A DNA stretch of 64,000 bases, taken from NCBI GenBank assembly GCA_937995825.1, contig CALKJO010000005.1, forward strand, positions 62,001-126,000, in the 5' to 3' direction. The stretch comes from an uncultured Anaerolineae bacterium (lineage in GTDB: Bacteria > Chloroflexota > Anaerolineae > Aggregatilineales > Phototrophicaceae). Within the stretch, counting starts at the first letter, position 1, and every line of letters begins with the position of its first letter. The notes under the pieces are model-generated. The model was given only the letters and a program-made list of their open reading frames with translations, made no database searches and had not been told where the DNA came from. Below are positions 38,063-47,388 of this stretch, in pieces. A program made the position numbers and the translations under genes.

Positions 38063-39406
38063 CTACTCTGTTGGACTCTCCGCCCGAGCCGCGCTGCGTG
38101 GATGCCGGCGCAGCCACTGACGCACCGGCACAGAAGCGCGCGGTTGGATGGGGTGTGCGCGCTGTGGCGCTGGCTTGATCTGCGTGAACGCGCCATCATC
38201 TGCCTGGGCAGCGATTCCGGTCGGCAGATCATCGACCACTTCGATGCCCCTAGGTGCAGACTGACGCCGCCGCAGCCGTTGATTGGTCGAGCGTGCGGTC
38301 GCCGCCGCGCTTTGCGCTGCGCGCGCGGCAACGCGTTTGGTTCGCTCTGTGAAGTTTTGCCACGCTTCTGTATTTTCTTGAACTTCGCGCAGATGCTTGG
38401 CATTAATCTGCTCAAAGTCGACATTAGCGAGTTCGGCTTCGCGCTGCGCCTGCAGTTCATTCAGCCAAGCAGCATACCTGTTCGGTCGGATATAGCTGCC
38501 ATGATGCCGCGCCCAGACCTCAGTGAATTCAGCGCCGAACAAGAGAATCTGGGCTGTATAATAAACCCACACCAGAATCGCCGTCAGCGACCCCGCCGCT
38601 CCAAAAACCGACCCAACATTCGAGTTCGATAAATACAAACCAACCAGAAATTGACCGATGAACAGCAGAACGGCGGTGAACACCGATCCGACCAGCACAT
38701 CTTTCCAATGAATCACCACATCCGGCAGAAATTTGAAGATCAGCGCAATGATGAGCGTCAGCGCACTGATCGACAGCAGCGCCTGAATGACACGAATCAG
38801 CACCACGGCGACGCCGCCGTTTGGCACAGGCAGAATGCCCACCCGCATGAGACCCGTGCCAAGCAGCGCCGACGGATCGACCATCCCACCGATCAGACGG
38901 CTCAGCGCCATATTGGCAATCGTGATTGCCAGCAGCGAAAACGCAGCAAACGCGAGCAGCCCAAACGACTCTAAGCGGTTGATAACAAACCCGACGGGAG
39001 GCGCGCTAGGTCGAATTCGAACTTCCCAGATTTTATTCAGCGCATGCTGAAGCTGCGCAAACAAATTGGACGCGCCCCAGATCACAATCGAAAGAGAAAC
39101 GATCGATCCGATAATGCTCGATGTGTCGATTTCGATATTCAGCAGCAAAGAGCGCAGAATTTGCGCGCCCTGCTGCCCAACGGTAACCTCTGCGCCATCG
39201 ATCAAGCTCGACTCGAGAGTCTGTCGATCAATCGCAAAGCCCAGAATAATCGCGATGAAAATTAACAGCGGCGATAGCGAGAAAATCGCATAGTATGCCA
39301 ATGCCGCCGCAATTCGTGATGCGCCGTCTTCCGACCACTCTTGGATAGTCTCACGCATCAGACGAACAACCGGTTTCAGGATCGAAGGCATATCGGTTTT
39401 CCCCAT
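38063..39406 (-). CDS. YihY/BrkB-family membrane protein
   Basis: 447 aa. The YihY core (about 1-315) has EDGASRIAAALAYYAIFSLS and six membrane segments, with IILGFAIDRQ, IWGASNLFAQLQHALNKIWE and the closing ILVWVYYTAQILLFGAEFTE. A long basic cytoplasmic tail (about 320-447, Arg/Ala-rich) extends it beyond the usual length. The family, once mislabelled RNase BN, may be a transporter. Two starts are possible (39406, and ATG five codons later); both have ribosome sites. Confidence 0.85.
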   Translation of the reverse strand: MGKTDMPSILKPVVRLMRETIQEWSEDGASRIAAALAYYAIFSLSPLLIFIAIILGFAIDRQTLESSLIDGAEVTVGQQGAQILRSLLLNIEIDTSSIIGSIVSLSIVIWGASNLFAQLQHALNKIWEVRIRPSAPPVGFVINRLESFGLLAFAAFSLLAITIANMALSRLIGGMVDPSALLGTGLMRVGILPVPNGGVAVVLIRVIQALLSISALTLIIALIFKFLPDVVIHWKDVLVGSVFTAVLLFIGQFLVGLYLSNSNVGSVFGAAGSLTAILVWVYYTAQILLFGAEFTEVWARHHGSYIRPNRYAAWLNELQAQREAELANVDFEQINAKHLREVQENTEAWQNFTERTKRVAARAAQSAAATARSTNQRLRRRQSAPRGIEVVDDLPTGIAAQADDGAFTQIKPAPQRAHPIQPRASVPVRQWLRRHPRSAARAESPTE

Positions 39407-39423
39407 CCATTACCCTGATTCCA

Positions 39424-39432
39424 ATTATAGCA
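39424..39432 (-). promoter_or_regulatory. Extended -10 promoter of the YihY-family gene
   Basis: TGC followed by TATAAT (39432-39424) on the minus strand, 18 nt from the start. There is no good -35, which is typical of extended -10 promoters. Confidence 0.45.
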
Positions 39433-39453
39433 AGATTGCCGATTTGCGCGCAT

Positions 39454-41418
39454 TTATTCCTTTGATCGGGACGTGCGCCTGCGCGCGCGCTCCATATCGT
39501 AGAGCGTCGCAGCCACCGACTCAATCGCTACGCGCTGCTTGCGGAACAGGTCGGACTCGCCCATCGCCAGCTTCGCAGCAACATCGCGGACTTTCATCCG
39601 CTCGAGAAAGCGCATCGCCAGAATGTTGTAGATCGTCCACTCTGGGCTGTGCAGCTTGCGCTCGCCTTCGGGGCGCTGGCGCTCAATCGCCTTCGTGATC
39701 ACGCTGCGCAGCGCGCGCGCCGGACTGACATCATTCTCGGCTAGTTCATCCTTCACGATCTGAAGATCGAGCAGTCGGCTTTCTGTCAGACCCGGACCGC
39801 CCCAAAAGTGCCGCAGCGCCGCCCGAACCTGCTCAGCAAAGATTTCCTGATCTTCCATGTCATCCGCGCGTTCAACCGCTGCCGGGCTTGGCGTTCGCGG
39901 CGGGCTGTATTCGATCTCGGCGGCGCTGGCGCGCGTCAGGCTCATCTGCGGCAGCAGCCCTTCAAGCGCAGCGAAGATTTTCCCTTGCAGCTTGAGATCA
40001 TCGAGCGTCTGCGCAGCGCGGCGAAGATAGGTATGCAGCGCGGCGCGCTCCTCATCAGTCAGGTCGATCTCCGGAGCGCGGCTTTGCATTCCGAATACGC
40101 CATGAACCAGGTTCGGGTGAGGACTGCTGTAGATCGGGGCGATCCAGAATCCCTGCCATTTCAGGAGTGGACTCTCAGGCGTTAGCGCACGCAGCGACTC
40201 ACTGAGCGCATTCCAGTTCTCAGAAACCAGACTCACAAGCGGGCTGAGCGCGCCCACCACGCTCAGCAGCTCGAATCCGTTCTCTTCTTCATTGCCATTG
40301 ATATAAACACTGATCACGAACGCGGACGTGACGCGCAGATTGTCACAGACCGACTCCAGCAGCGCCTCCAGCAGCTGCAGCAGATCGGCGCGCGTCATCA
40401 AGCGCTCGGCTAGGCTTTGGAGCTGCGACAAGCGTTCATAGTCCTCGCCCGAATACACCAGCAGTTTTTCGAGAAATGGCAGCGCCAGATGGACGAACCA
40501 CTGCCAAAGCAGCACGACGCCTACCACCGCAAACAACATGAAGCTCTCGCCCGATAGACCAAGAATGCGCGTCATCGGCGTTGTATAAGTCATCGTGACC
40601 AGCGCCAGCAGCCCAGTCGCTGGACCGCGCAGCATGAAGCGCATTAAATCCACTTTCACCTGACGGTCTGGAACGCGCGAGCCGAAAAAGCTTAGCGGAT
40701 AGGCGAGAAACAGCAGCATGAAGACCACAACGATGTTCGCTGCATTGACCAGCAGCAGCCCGATTAGCGAAAATTCTTCGCCTGCCCCCAGCAGGATCGA
40801 AAACGGAAACACGCCTACGGCGGGCGTCAGCATCGCGATCTGAAGATACCCCATGCGCCGCCGCGTTCCTCGCGCTAAACAGCGAACTCGAGCGCGCTGC
40901 ACGTTATAGAACGCAAACCCAGTCACGACAATCGCATAGAAAACGTAAAAGGGGAACAGCTCGCGCGCGCGCAGGCTGATCACGACTTCGTTGTTGAAAT
41001 CGGGCAGCACCACTCGAACAGGTTGAAACATCACATTTGTAAACGCCGCCGCCAGCACGAACAGCGCCCCAGCGACATACAGCAGTCGGATCACCCGCCG
41101 CCGCCGACCGCGCGATGGCAGCCCCGTCGTCGCCAGCAGCGCATCAGACAGATGATAGATCGCGACGGGCATGAAGGCGATGCCGATCCACTGAAGCCGC
41201 AGCGCCGCTTCATAACTTGGCAAATTTGGATTCAGCGAGATGAAGACATCGACGACGTAAACAAGCGTCATACAGCCGAGGACAATACCCGAAGTCCGCG
41301 CAACCCGATCATGCAGATTGCGCGCAAGGTTATAAAGCAGCAGCGAAAACGCGATCAGGACAATCGCCGACGCCAGCGTCTCGTTGAATTGGTTGAGAAA
41401 TGCAATCAGGTCAATCAC
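39454..41418 (-). CDS. Membrane sensor with GAF-like domain and C-terminal putative HTH
   Basis: 654 aa from a GTG that follows the preceding stop directly (TAAGTG). About eight membrane segments (residues 12-330) resemble the 7TM N-terminal region of some histidine kinases. A GAF-like domain (about 345-500, LQSLAERLMTRADLLQLLEA) follows. The C-terminal 75 residues, with MKVRDVAAKLAMGESDLFRK then QRVAIESVAATL, look like a helix-turn-helix. No kinase H-box or ATP motif is present. It may be a membrane-bound signal receptor acting on transcription, but DNA binding is an inference. Confidence 0.7.
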   Translation of the reverse strand: MIDLIAFLNQFNETLASAIVLIAFSLLLYNLARNLHDRVARTSGIVLGCMTLVYVVDVFISLNPNLPSYEAALRLQWIGIAFMPVAIYHLSDALLATTGLPSRGRRRRVIRLLYVAGALFVLAAAFTNVMFQPVRVVLPDFNNEVVISLRARELFPFYVFYAIVVTGFAFYNVQRARVRCLARGTRRRMGYLQIAMLTPAVGVFPFSILLGAGEEFSLIGLLLVNAANIVVVFMLLFLAYPLSFFGSRVPDRQVKVDLMRFMLRGPATGLLALVTMTYTTPMTRILGLSGESFMLFAVVGVVLLWQWFVHLALPFLEKLLVYSGEDYERLSQLQSLAERLMTRADLLQLLEALLESVCDNLRVTSAFVISVYINGNEEENGFELLSVVGALSPLVSLVSENWNALSESLRALTPESPLLKWQGFWIAPIYSSPHPNLVHGVFGMQSRAPEIDLTDEERAALHTYLRRAAQTLDDLKLQGKIFAALEGLLPQMSLTRASAAEIEYSPPRTPSPAAVERADDMEDQEIFAEQVRAALRHFWGGPGLTESRLLDLQIVKDELAENDVSPARALRSVITKAIERQRPEGERKLHSPEWTIYNILAMRFLERMKVRDVAAKLAMGESDLFRKQRVAIESVAATLYDMERARRRTSRSKE

Positions 41419-41982
41419 TTAACGCACAGTTTGACTGAAAAAGACGGCAATATCCTGATTAGGATAATACCGGTCATTGAAACCGCAAAAGACCAATCCG
41501 TTTTCCTGACAGAAGCGAACGGCTGGATAGTTCTTGGTTGGCGTCGGAATCATCAGGCGGTGAATGCCTGACTCACGCGCCCAGCGCCGAGCCACGTTGA
41601 GCAGTCGAGTGCCAATGCCGGCACGACGGAAGGGTCGCGAGACGACCAAATCGGTGATCGTTGCGACTCCGTCAGCGGTCTCCGGGCGCATCACCAGATA
41701 ACCAAGCACTTCAGATGTTTCCGGTGATCGGTGTGCCGCGACCAAAAAACAGCGATCAGCCGGCAGCGCGGCTTGGAGCCGCGCTGCATTCGGTTCGATA
41801 ATCAAGTCAATTTTACGTGGAAGATGTTCCTTTTGCAGCCGTATCTGCCAGCGGTTCGGCTCCAATTGCATCATCTGCATTTGCAGCACAGTGTCAGTCT
41901 CACCCGTATGATCGAGCGCAATGCAGGCTGCAATGTCGCCGGCAGTGCCATCTCGGATGATGAACTGCTGCTGAACTGACAT
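41419..41982 (-). CDS. GNAT-family N-acetyltransferase
   Basis: 187 aa. Acetyl-CoA motif VVSRPFRRAGIGTRLLNVAR, followed by HRLMIPTPTKNYPAVRFCQE and NGLVFCGFNDRYYPNQDIAV, the usual C-terminal half. The substrate is unknown. It lies 11 nt after the LiaF-like gene and directly before the membrane sensor, so it is part of the rpoD operon. Confidence 0.85.
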   Translation of the reverse strand: MSVQQQFIIRDGTAGDIAACIALDHTGETDTVLQMQMMQLEPNRWQIRLQKEHLPRKIDLIIEPNAARLQAALPADRCFLVAAHRSPETSEVLGYLVMRPETADGVATITDLVVSRPFRRAGIGTRLLNVARRWARESGIHRLMIPTPTKNYPAVRFCQENGLVFCGFNDRYYPNQDIAVFFSQTVR

Positions 41983-41993
41983 GAACTCACTCG

Positions 41994-42773
41994 TCAGGCA
42001 AGGTAGGCATCACCGAAGAAGCCGCTCACCCCAATATCAATGCGTGGATTTGCGGGCGCTGCATCGCGCGTCACATAGACCCCCGGTGCTTCTTCATTAT
42101 AGCGTTCAGGATCGACATGCGCGCGGAACATTCGTCCCAATTTCACTGTGACGCGAACACGCGCACCCGGCGGCGCAAGCACGCGAATATCGCCCAGATT
42201 AGATCGCAGCGTGATCGGCTCAAGCGCTTCCTGAGGCGTGACCAACCGAATGTCACCGATCCCAGTCGCAATCGTCGCCCGCTGCACGATCACGCCGGTC
42301 AGATCGAGGTTAACTTGCCCGATGCTCGAACTCACATACAGAGACCATGGCAGATCGCGCGCAAAGGCGATGTTCCAGTCTGCCAGCGACAGCCAAGGCG
42401 TCGCGGCGCGCTCCATCCGTAGATAAGCCGTCGTATCCTGCACTGTCAGCAGCGGGCGGGACTGCGCCGCAAACGATCCCGCAATCAGCCGTCCCTCCCG
42501 CGCCAGTGCCCGTCCAGTCACATCGATCTCGCCCGCATTCACTTCCAGCACCGCCGACTCGACGCTTCCGCGAGTAATCCCAAACGTCCGCCCGTCTCGT
42601 CCAGGGATGACATCCCCGCGCAGCAGCAGAACGCCGCCAATGATCACAAGCAAAAGCGGCGACAATGCCGCCGCGTTGAAACCGCTCCAGAGTTGAAAAT
42701 TATCCAACAGCAGGACAGCGCCAAGCGCGATCAACGCCAGCGACCCGATCCAGAGCAGACCGTTGGCGCGCAC
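41994..42773 (-). CDS. LiaF-like / toast-rack membrane protein
   Basis: 259 aa. Two N-terminal membrane segments (LLWIGSLALIALGAVLLLDN and LSPLLLVIIGGVLLLRGDV), then a beta-repeat region with SVESAVLEVNAGEIDVTG and ATGIGDIRLVTP. This plan is that of LiaF-like cell-envelope stress proteins and their toast-rack domains. Family assignment is moderate. It starts 5 nt after rpoD, so it shares its transcript. Confidence 0.7.
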   Translation of the reverse strand: MRANGLLWIGSLALIALGAVLLLDNFQLWSGFNAAALSPLLLVIIGGVLLLRGDVIPGRDGRTFGITRGSVESAVLEVNAGEIDVTGRALAREGRLIAGSFAAQSRPLLTVQDTTAYLRMERAATPWLSLADWNIAFARDLPWSLYVSSSIGQVNLDLTGVIVQRATIATGIGDIRLVTPQEALEPITLRSNLGDIRVLAPPGARVRVTVKLGRMFRAHVDPERYNEEAPGVYVTRDAAPANPRIDIGVSGFFGDAYLA

Positions 42774-42778
42774 AGACG

Positions 42779-44017
42779 TTATTCCTCGTAGAGGTAGTCG
42801 CGCAGAATCACATGGGCAGACGATTGGCGCAGCCGATTGAGCGCCTGGGCTTCCAACTGGCGGACGCGCTCGCGAGTCACGCCAATTGCCTGCCCAACCT
42901 CTTCGAGCGTGTACACGCGCCCATCCTCCAGCCCATAACGCAGACGCAAAATCTGTGCCTCGCGATGCGGCAGCCGGTCGAGCGCGCTCTTCAACTGCTC
43001 ATGCAGCAGATTGGTCGCAACCTCCTCCGCCGGAGCGGGACTGTTCACATCCTCGACGAAGTCGCCAAAGGTGCTGTCGCCATCCTCATCAATCGGAGTC
43101 TCCAGACTGACCGGGCGCCGCGCAATTTCCAACAGCGTCTCCACCTTGTCCGGCGTCGTTTCCATGCCGACCGCCAGTTCCTCGATGGTGGGCTCACGCC
43201 CCAGCTCCTGCGTCATGCGCAGTTGAATGCGCCGCATCCGGTTGAGCTGATCGCCCATGTGAACCGGCACGCGAATCGTCCGTCCCTGATCCGCCACTGC
43301 ACGGCTCACCGCCTGGCGTATCCACCAAGTCGCATATGTGCTGAACTTGTGTCCACGGCGATACTCAAACTTGTTGGTCGCTCGAATCAGACCGATGTTG
43401 CCCTCCTGGATCAAATCCAGAAATGGCACGCCGCGCCCAATGTACTTCTTGGCGACGCTGATCACCAGCCGCGCATTTGCCCGAATCAGATGCTCCTGCG
43501 CCAGCTCACCATCCAATTCATACTCGCGCAGCGTGTACACATCATCCGGCGGCAGCCGGTCGCCTTCGCGCTCCAAAATGCGCTTTGCTTCAACAGCGCG
43601 CTCCATGCGCTTGGCAAGCTGCACTTCTTCCTCCGCCGTCAGCAGCGGAACCCGACCAGCTTCCTTCAGATACAGCCCAACCACATCATCACTGTCAAGT
43701 GCCTGCTGATAGCCAGCATCCTGGATCAGATCACTTTCCATCCACGACAAATCCGGCTCGTCCTCTTGTTCCAGCTCCAGCTCGAAGCCAACCGCTGGCA
43801 CTTCTGTCTCAAACAGCGTCTCGTCTGCGCTGAGCGTTGGAATCACCTGCACACCCGCTTCGAGCATTTCGTCCATGACATCGTCCAAGAGGCTCACATC
43901 CTGCTCGGCGTCTGGGAGAACGGACAGCAGATCGTCATAGGTCAACCCACCCTGACGGCGCGCCTTATCGAGCAGTTGGTTACGGATGTCTTCCTTGCGA
44001 CTCGTTGTTGTCAGCAT
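42779..44017 (-). CDS. rpoD: Primary-type RNA polymerase sigma factor RpoD/SigA
   Basis: 412 aa. Regions visible in order: 1.1-like acidic N-terminus, 1.2 ([20 protein letters not shown]), 2.1-2.4 ([60 protein letters not shown]), region 3 ([20 protein letters not shown]) and 4.2 ([20 protein letters not shown]). Region 4.2 reads TTGACA-type -35 elements, which recur in this window. Because no other sigma is visible, primary versus alternative cannot be settled, but the full set of regions favours the housekeeping role. Confidence 0.92.
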   Translation of the reverse strand: MLTTTSRKEDIRNQLLDKARRQGGLTYDDLLSVLPDAEQDVSLLDDVMDEMLEAGVQVIPTLSADETLFETEVPAVGFELELEQEDEPDLSWMESDLIQDAGYQQALDSDDVVGLYLKEAGRVPLLTAEEEVQLAKRMERAVEAKRILEREGDRLPPDDVYTLREYELDGELAQEHLIRANARLVISVAKKYIGRGVPFLDLIQEGNIGLIRATNKFEYRRGHKFSTYATWWIRQAVSRAVADQGRTIRVPVHMGDQLNRMRRIQLRMTQELGREPTIEELAVGMETTPDKVETLLEIARRPVSLETPIDEDGDSTFGDFVEDVNSPAPAEEVATNLLHEQLKSALDRLPHREAQILRLRYGLEDGRVYTLEEVGQAIGVTRERVRQLEAQALNRLRQSSAHVILRDYLYEE

Positions 44018-44413
44018 ACTCTACTTCACACCACCGAAACTTGAACAGGGCAACCTTACGATCACAAAAAACATAACCAGACTCTGCCATCTTTAATTTC
44101 ACTCAATCAGGTCGGGCAGCAATAACGAGAGGGAAATTTTTAATCGTAATGGACAGAAGTTATTTTTCAACATGCAATCAAATACAGTATCTTAAATCTG
44201 AAATCTTGTCAAGCAACCCACGAGGATTATTAGGTAATATTATAAAAAGTTTGTATTAGCAAAGGCTGCAAAAGATCAGCCAGCTAGAGAGAATGTGCAG
44301 CTTATTTGTGAAGCGCCAATAATCATACTCACATGTCCACGTCCCTGCCAAAAGCTTTGCATTTCGATGTACAATGTCAGACGCGCAGATACAAATGAAG
44401 GATCATCTCAAAA
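44018..44413. other. Long AT-rich intergenic region between rpoD and psuG
   Basis: 396 nt without a supported gene. It holds the rpoD promoter (44184-44212) and about 160 nt of rpoD 5' leader. Towards psuG there is a TACAAT at 44370-44375 that could be its -10, without a good -35. A 36-codon frame (complement 43980-44090) overlaps the start of rpoD and is not supported. Confidence 0.6.
44184..44212 (-). promoter_or_regulatory. Promoter of rpoD
   Basis: TTGACA (44212-44207), 17-nt spacer, TACTGT (44189-44184). It leaves an unusually long leader of about 160 nt before the start codon. Confidence 0.65.
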
Positions 44414-45337
44414 ATGTATCCCGATCTAGTCATCGCCACCGAAGTGCTGACCGCCCTCACGGAGGGTCACCCAGTTGTGGCACTGGAGTCAGCGCTGATC
44501 ACGCATGGACTGCCCCACCCGGTCAACGTCGAGACAGCGCTGGCGATGGAACGGGCGGTGCGAGAGAGCGGCGCAGTCCCAGCGACCATTGCAATTCTGG
44601 AAGGCAAAATCACGGTGGGCTTAAGCGCGGCGCAGATTGAACAGCTCGCCGCCATGCCAGGGGAGCGCGTCCGCAAATGCAGCCGGCGCGATCTGGCGGT
44701 CGCGGTAGCGCTGCGGGAATACGGCGCGACGACCGTCGCTGGAACGATGCTGATTGCGCACAGCGCGGGGATTCGCCTCTTCGCCACGGGTGGGATCGGC
44801 GGCGTACATCGCGGGCATCCGTTTGACGTATCCGCCGATTTGCTGGAACTCGGACGGACACCGGTCACTGTCGTCTGCTCAGGCGCCAAGTCCATTCTCG
44901 ATTTGCCGCTGACGCTTGAAGTGCTGGAGACACAGGGCGTCCCGGTGATCGGGTACGGCACGCAGACCCTGCCCGCATTTTATGCTCGCAGCAGCGGTCT
45001 GCCGCTGGATATATGCATTGAAACACCCGAACAAGCTGCGCAGATCATGTGGGCGGCAGATCAGATGAACATGATGCACGGAATTCTGATCACTGTCCCG
45101 GTTCCGGAGGACTCTGCAATGAATGAAGCGGAGGCCGAGTCGGCAGTTGTTCAGGCAACCGCCGAGGCGGAAACAGCGGGGATCGTCGGAAAAGCCGTTT
45201 CGCCATTTGTGCTGAGCCGAGTCGCGGCGATCACGGAAGGACTTTCACGGCGTGCCAACACTGCCCTGCTGGTCAACAATGCGCGCACAGCCGGGCAGAT
45301 CGCCAGCGCATTCTGTGCCATCCGAAAGCCGAGCTAA
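44414..45337 (+). CDS. psuG: Pseudouridine-5'-phosphate glycosidase
   Basis: 307 aa. Splits pseudouridine 5'-phosphate into uracil and ribose 5-phosphate. Family motifs: VVALESALITHGLPHPVN with the conserved Glu, ITVGLSAAQIEQL, RDLAVAVALREYGATTVAGT, FATGGIGGVHRG and CSGAKSILDLPLTLE with the active-site lysine. The partner kinase PsuK is not in the window. It heads the operon that continues with cell-wall genes, 5 nt before the MurA-like gene. Confidence 0.93.
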   Translation: MYPDLVIATEVLTALTEGHPVVALESALITHGLPHPVNVETALAMERAVRESGAVPATIAILEGKITVGLSAAQIEQLAAMPGERVRKCSRRDLAVAVALREYGATTVAGTMLIAHSAGIRLFATGGIGGVHRGHPFDVSADLLELGRTPVTVVCSGAKSILDLPLTLEVLETQGVPVIGYGTQTLPAFYARSSGLPLDICIETPEQAAQIMWAADQMNMMHGILITVPVPEDSAMNEAEAESAVVQATAEAETAGIVGKAVSPFVLSRVAAITEGLSRRANTALLVNNARTAGQIASAFCAIRKPS

Positions 45338-45342
45338 ATCTC

Positions 45343-46599
45343 ATGCGGTTACGAATTGAGGGGCAGCACGCACTCAACGGAGTCTATCAGCCCGCCGGCA
45401 ACCCGAATGCAGCGCAGGCATTGATTGCAGCAGCAATGCTGACAGACGCCCCGGTCACGCTGCGCAATCTGCCCCGCGCTCGCAGCGTCGATGCAATGCT
45501 TGAAGCGGCAGCGGCGCTTGGCGCAGCGATCACGGGCGGAGATGGCAGCGTCACGATTCAGGCGTCGCACATTAACCGGCGCGTCTTATCACCAGCAGAA
45601 ACAGATGGGATTGGCGCGATCCTGCTGCTTGCCCCCTTGTTGACTCGGCGGCAATATGCGCGGCTTGAAGTAGACTTCACCCTCAACCGGATTCGCACTC
45701 ATCTCGAAGCCATGCGCGACCTCGGAATTGACGTGGTGACGACCGCAAATGCGGTTGAATTTAACGCGGTGAAGTGGAAACATAAACACATTGTGCTGAC
45801 ACAGGCAAGCGTAACTGCGACGGCAGTGGTCATGATGCTGGCAGCTAGTCTAGGCGAAGAGACGCTCATTTACAACGCCGCCTGCGAGCCGCATGTGCAG
45901 CAGCTTGCCAGCGCGCTCACCCAGATGGGTGCGCCGATCAACGGCGCTGGATCGAATGTGCTGCACATTTTCGGCGCTCAGTCGCTCGGTGAACTGGACA
46001 TCACCATCATTCCCGATCACATCGAGGCTGCCAGCGTCGCGGTGATGACCGCGATCTGCGGCGGTCGCGTGCAGATCGCTTATACAGATGCGCCGGCTAT
46101 GGGCGTCATTCCGAAAATCTTTCGCCGGCTGGGGATACAGATGGATGTCGAAGAAACGGGCATTTTTGTGCCTCGCCATGAGTTTTTGACAGTGTCGAAT
46201 CGTGAGGAGGATGTGGACTCATCGATTGAGTCTGCACCCTGGTATGGATTCCCGTCCGATCTGGTCGCAGTGGCGACAGTCGCAGCGACTCAGGCACGAG
46301 GGACATCCCTGATCCATGAGAAGATGTTTAACAACCGCCTTCTATTTGTGGACAAACTCAAGGCGATGGGCGCACAGATCGTCCTGTGCGATCCACACCG
46401 CGCCATCGTCGTTGGCAAAACACCGCTGCGCGGCATCTATATGGACTCGCCGGATGTGCGAGCGGGCTTAGGGCTGATCGCAGCAGCACTGGCGGCAGAA
46501 GGGGTGTCGATTATCGACAATGCACAGGCAGTCGAGTATATCTTCGCGGGCGCACTGCAAAAGCTGCAAGCGCTGAACGCGGCAGTTGAAATCGTATGA
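45343..46599 (+). CDS. MurA-like protein lacking the catalytic Lys and Cys loop
   Basis: 418 aa, EPSP synthase/MurA fold (two domains of beta-alpha repeats). The C-terminal half matches MurA well (IIPDHIEAASVAVMTAICGG, GFPSDL with the catalytic Asp, NNRLLFVDKLKAMGAQI, DVRAGLGLIAAALAAEG). In MurA the N-terminus reads SGAKNAA; here it reads AGNPNAA, so the Lys that binds PEP is Pro. The GGCxIGARP loop with the catalytic Cys is missing between APLLTRRQYARLEVDF and LNRIRTHLEAMRDLG. It is unlikely to work as UDP-GlcNAc enolpyruvyl transferase as such. Confidence 0.75.
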   Translation: MRLRIEGQHALNGVYQPAGNPNAAQALIAAAMLTDAPVTLRNLPRARSVDAMLEAAAALGAAITGGDGSVTIQASHINRRVLSPAETDGIGAILLLAPLLTRRQYARLEVDFTLNRIRTHLEAMRDLGIDVVTTANAVEFNAVKWKHKHIVLTQASVTATAVVMMLAASLGEETLIYNAACEPHVQQLASALTQMGAPINGAGSNVLHIFGAQSLGELDITIIPDHIEAASVAVMTAICGGRVQIAYTDAPAMGVIPKIFRRLGIQMDVEETGIFVPRHEFLTVSNREEDVDSSIESAPWYGFPSDLVAVATVAATQARGTSLIHEKMFNNRLLFVDKLKAMGAQIVLCDPHRAIVVGKTPLRGIYMDSPDVRAGLGLIAAALAAEGVSIIDNAQAVEYIFAGALQKLQALNAAVEIV

Positions 46600-47381
46600 A
46601 AGCACCGACAACAACCATCCAAGTCAACGGGCATCAGGCAGCGCACGCTGTCGCACAGCCCAATAACGGCTTCGCAACGCCGATCCTGATGCTGCACGGT
46701 TGGGGAGGGAGCAGCGATCTGATGTGGGGCGCAGCGGAGGCGCTGGCGCGGCTCGGCTGGCAGTGCTACATTCCCGATCTGCCCGGCTTTGGCGCAAGCG
46801 CTCCGCCGTCGTCCGTGTGGGGCGTGGAGGAGTACACCCAATTTATAGTGGGATATATGGATACAATCGGAGTCAAGCGTGCGCACCTGATCGGGCATTC
46901 GTTCGGAGGGCGGCTGTCGATCTATCTTGGGGCAAATCGGGAGCAGCGGGTCGAAAAAGTCGTGCTGTGCAATTCGGCGGGGATTCGCAAGCCGCCCAGC
47001 GGCGGGCTGCGGCTGCGGCTCTACAAATTGGCGCGGACTGCGCTTGTGCGTATCGGCGCACCTCAGCTCGCAGCAGCGCTGCAACAGGCGTATAACAACC
47101 GCTACGGATCGCCGGACTTTCGCGCTGCCAGCGGAGTCATGCGCGAGATTTTAGTGCGCGTGGTCAATCAGGATTTGTCGGATTTGGCGATGCGCCTCAA
47201 CCGGCAAACGCTGATCTTCTGGGGCGATCAGGATACCGATACGCCGCTGTGGATGGGTCAGAAGCTGGAAAAGCTGATCCCAGACGCCGGACTGATCGTG
47301 TTTGAAGGCGTCGGACATTACAGTTATCTGGAACGGCAGGGCGAGTTTGTGCGGATCGTCGATCATTTCCTGAGGAACTAA
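46596..47381 (+). CDS. Alpha/beta-fold hydrolase
   Basis: 261 aa. Oxyanion region LMLHGWGGSSDLMWGAAEAL, nucleophile elbow LIGHSFGGRLSIYLG (Ser), acid in IFWGDQDTDTPLW (Asp) and base in FEGVGHYSYLERQ (His). Substrate unknown: lipid, carboxylester or haloacid types look alike. It overlaps the MurA-like gene by 4 nt (ATGA), and its start is 7 nt before the MurF-like gene from its stop. This ties it to the cell-wall operon, but a wall role is not shown. Confidence 0.85.
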   Translation: MKAPTTTIQVNGHQAAHAVAQPNNGFATPILMLHGWGGSSDLMWGAAEALARLGWQCYIPDLPGFGASAPPSSVWGVEEYTQFIVGYMDTIGVKRAHLIGHSFGGRLSIYLGANREQRVEKVVLCNSAGIRKPPSGGLRLRLYKLARTALVRIGAPQLAAALQQAYNNRYGSPDFRAASGVMREILVRVVNQDLSDLAMRLNRQTLIFWGDQDTDTPLWMGQKLEKLIPDAGLIVFEGVGHYSYLERQGEFVRIVDHFLRN

Positions 47382-47388
47382 AGCGCCC

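Noticed and set aside
42812..44044. 410-codon plus-strand frame opposite rpoD
   Set aside because: It mirrors the sigma factor codons and has no recognisable domain; the minus strand has all sigma regions.
43980..44090. 36-codon minus-strand ORF overlapping the start of rpoD
   Set aside because: No ribosome site and no similarity. A chance frame in an AT-rich leader is more likely, though a regulatory uORF cannot be excluded.
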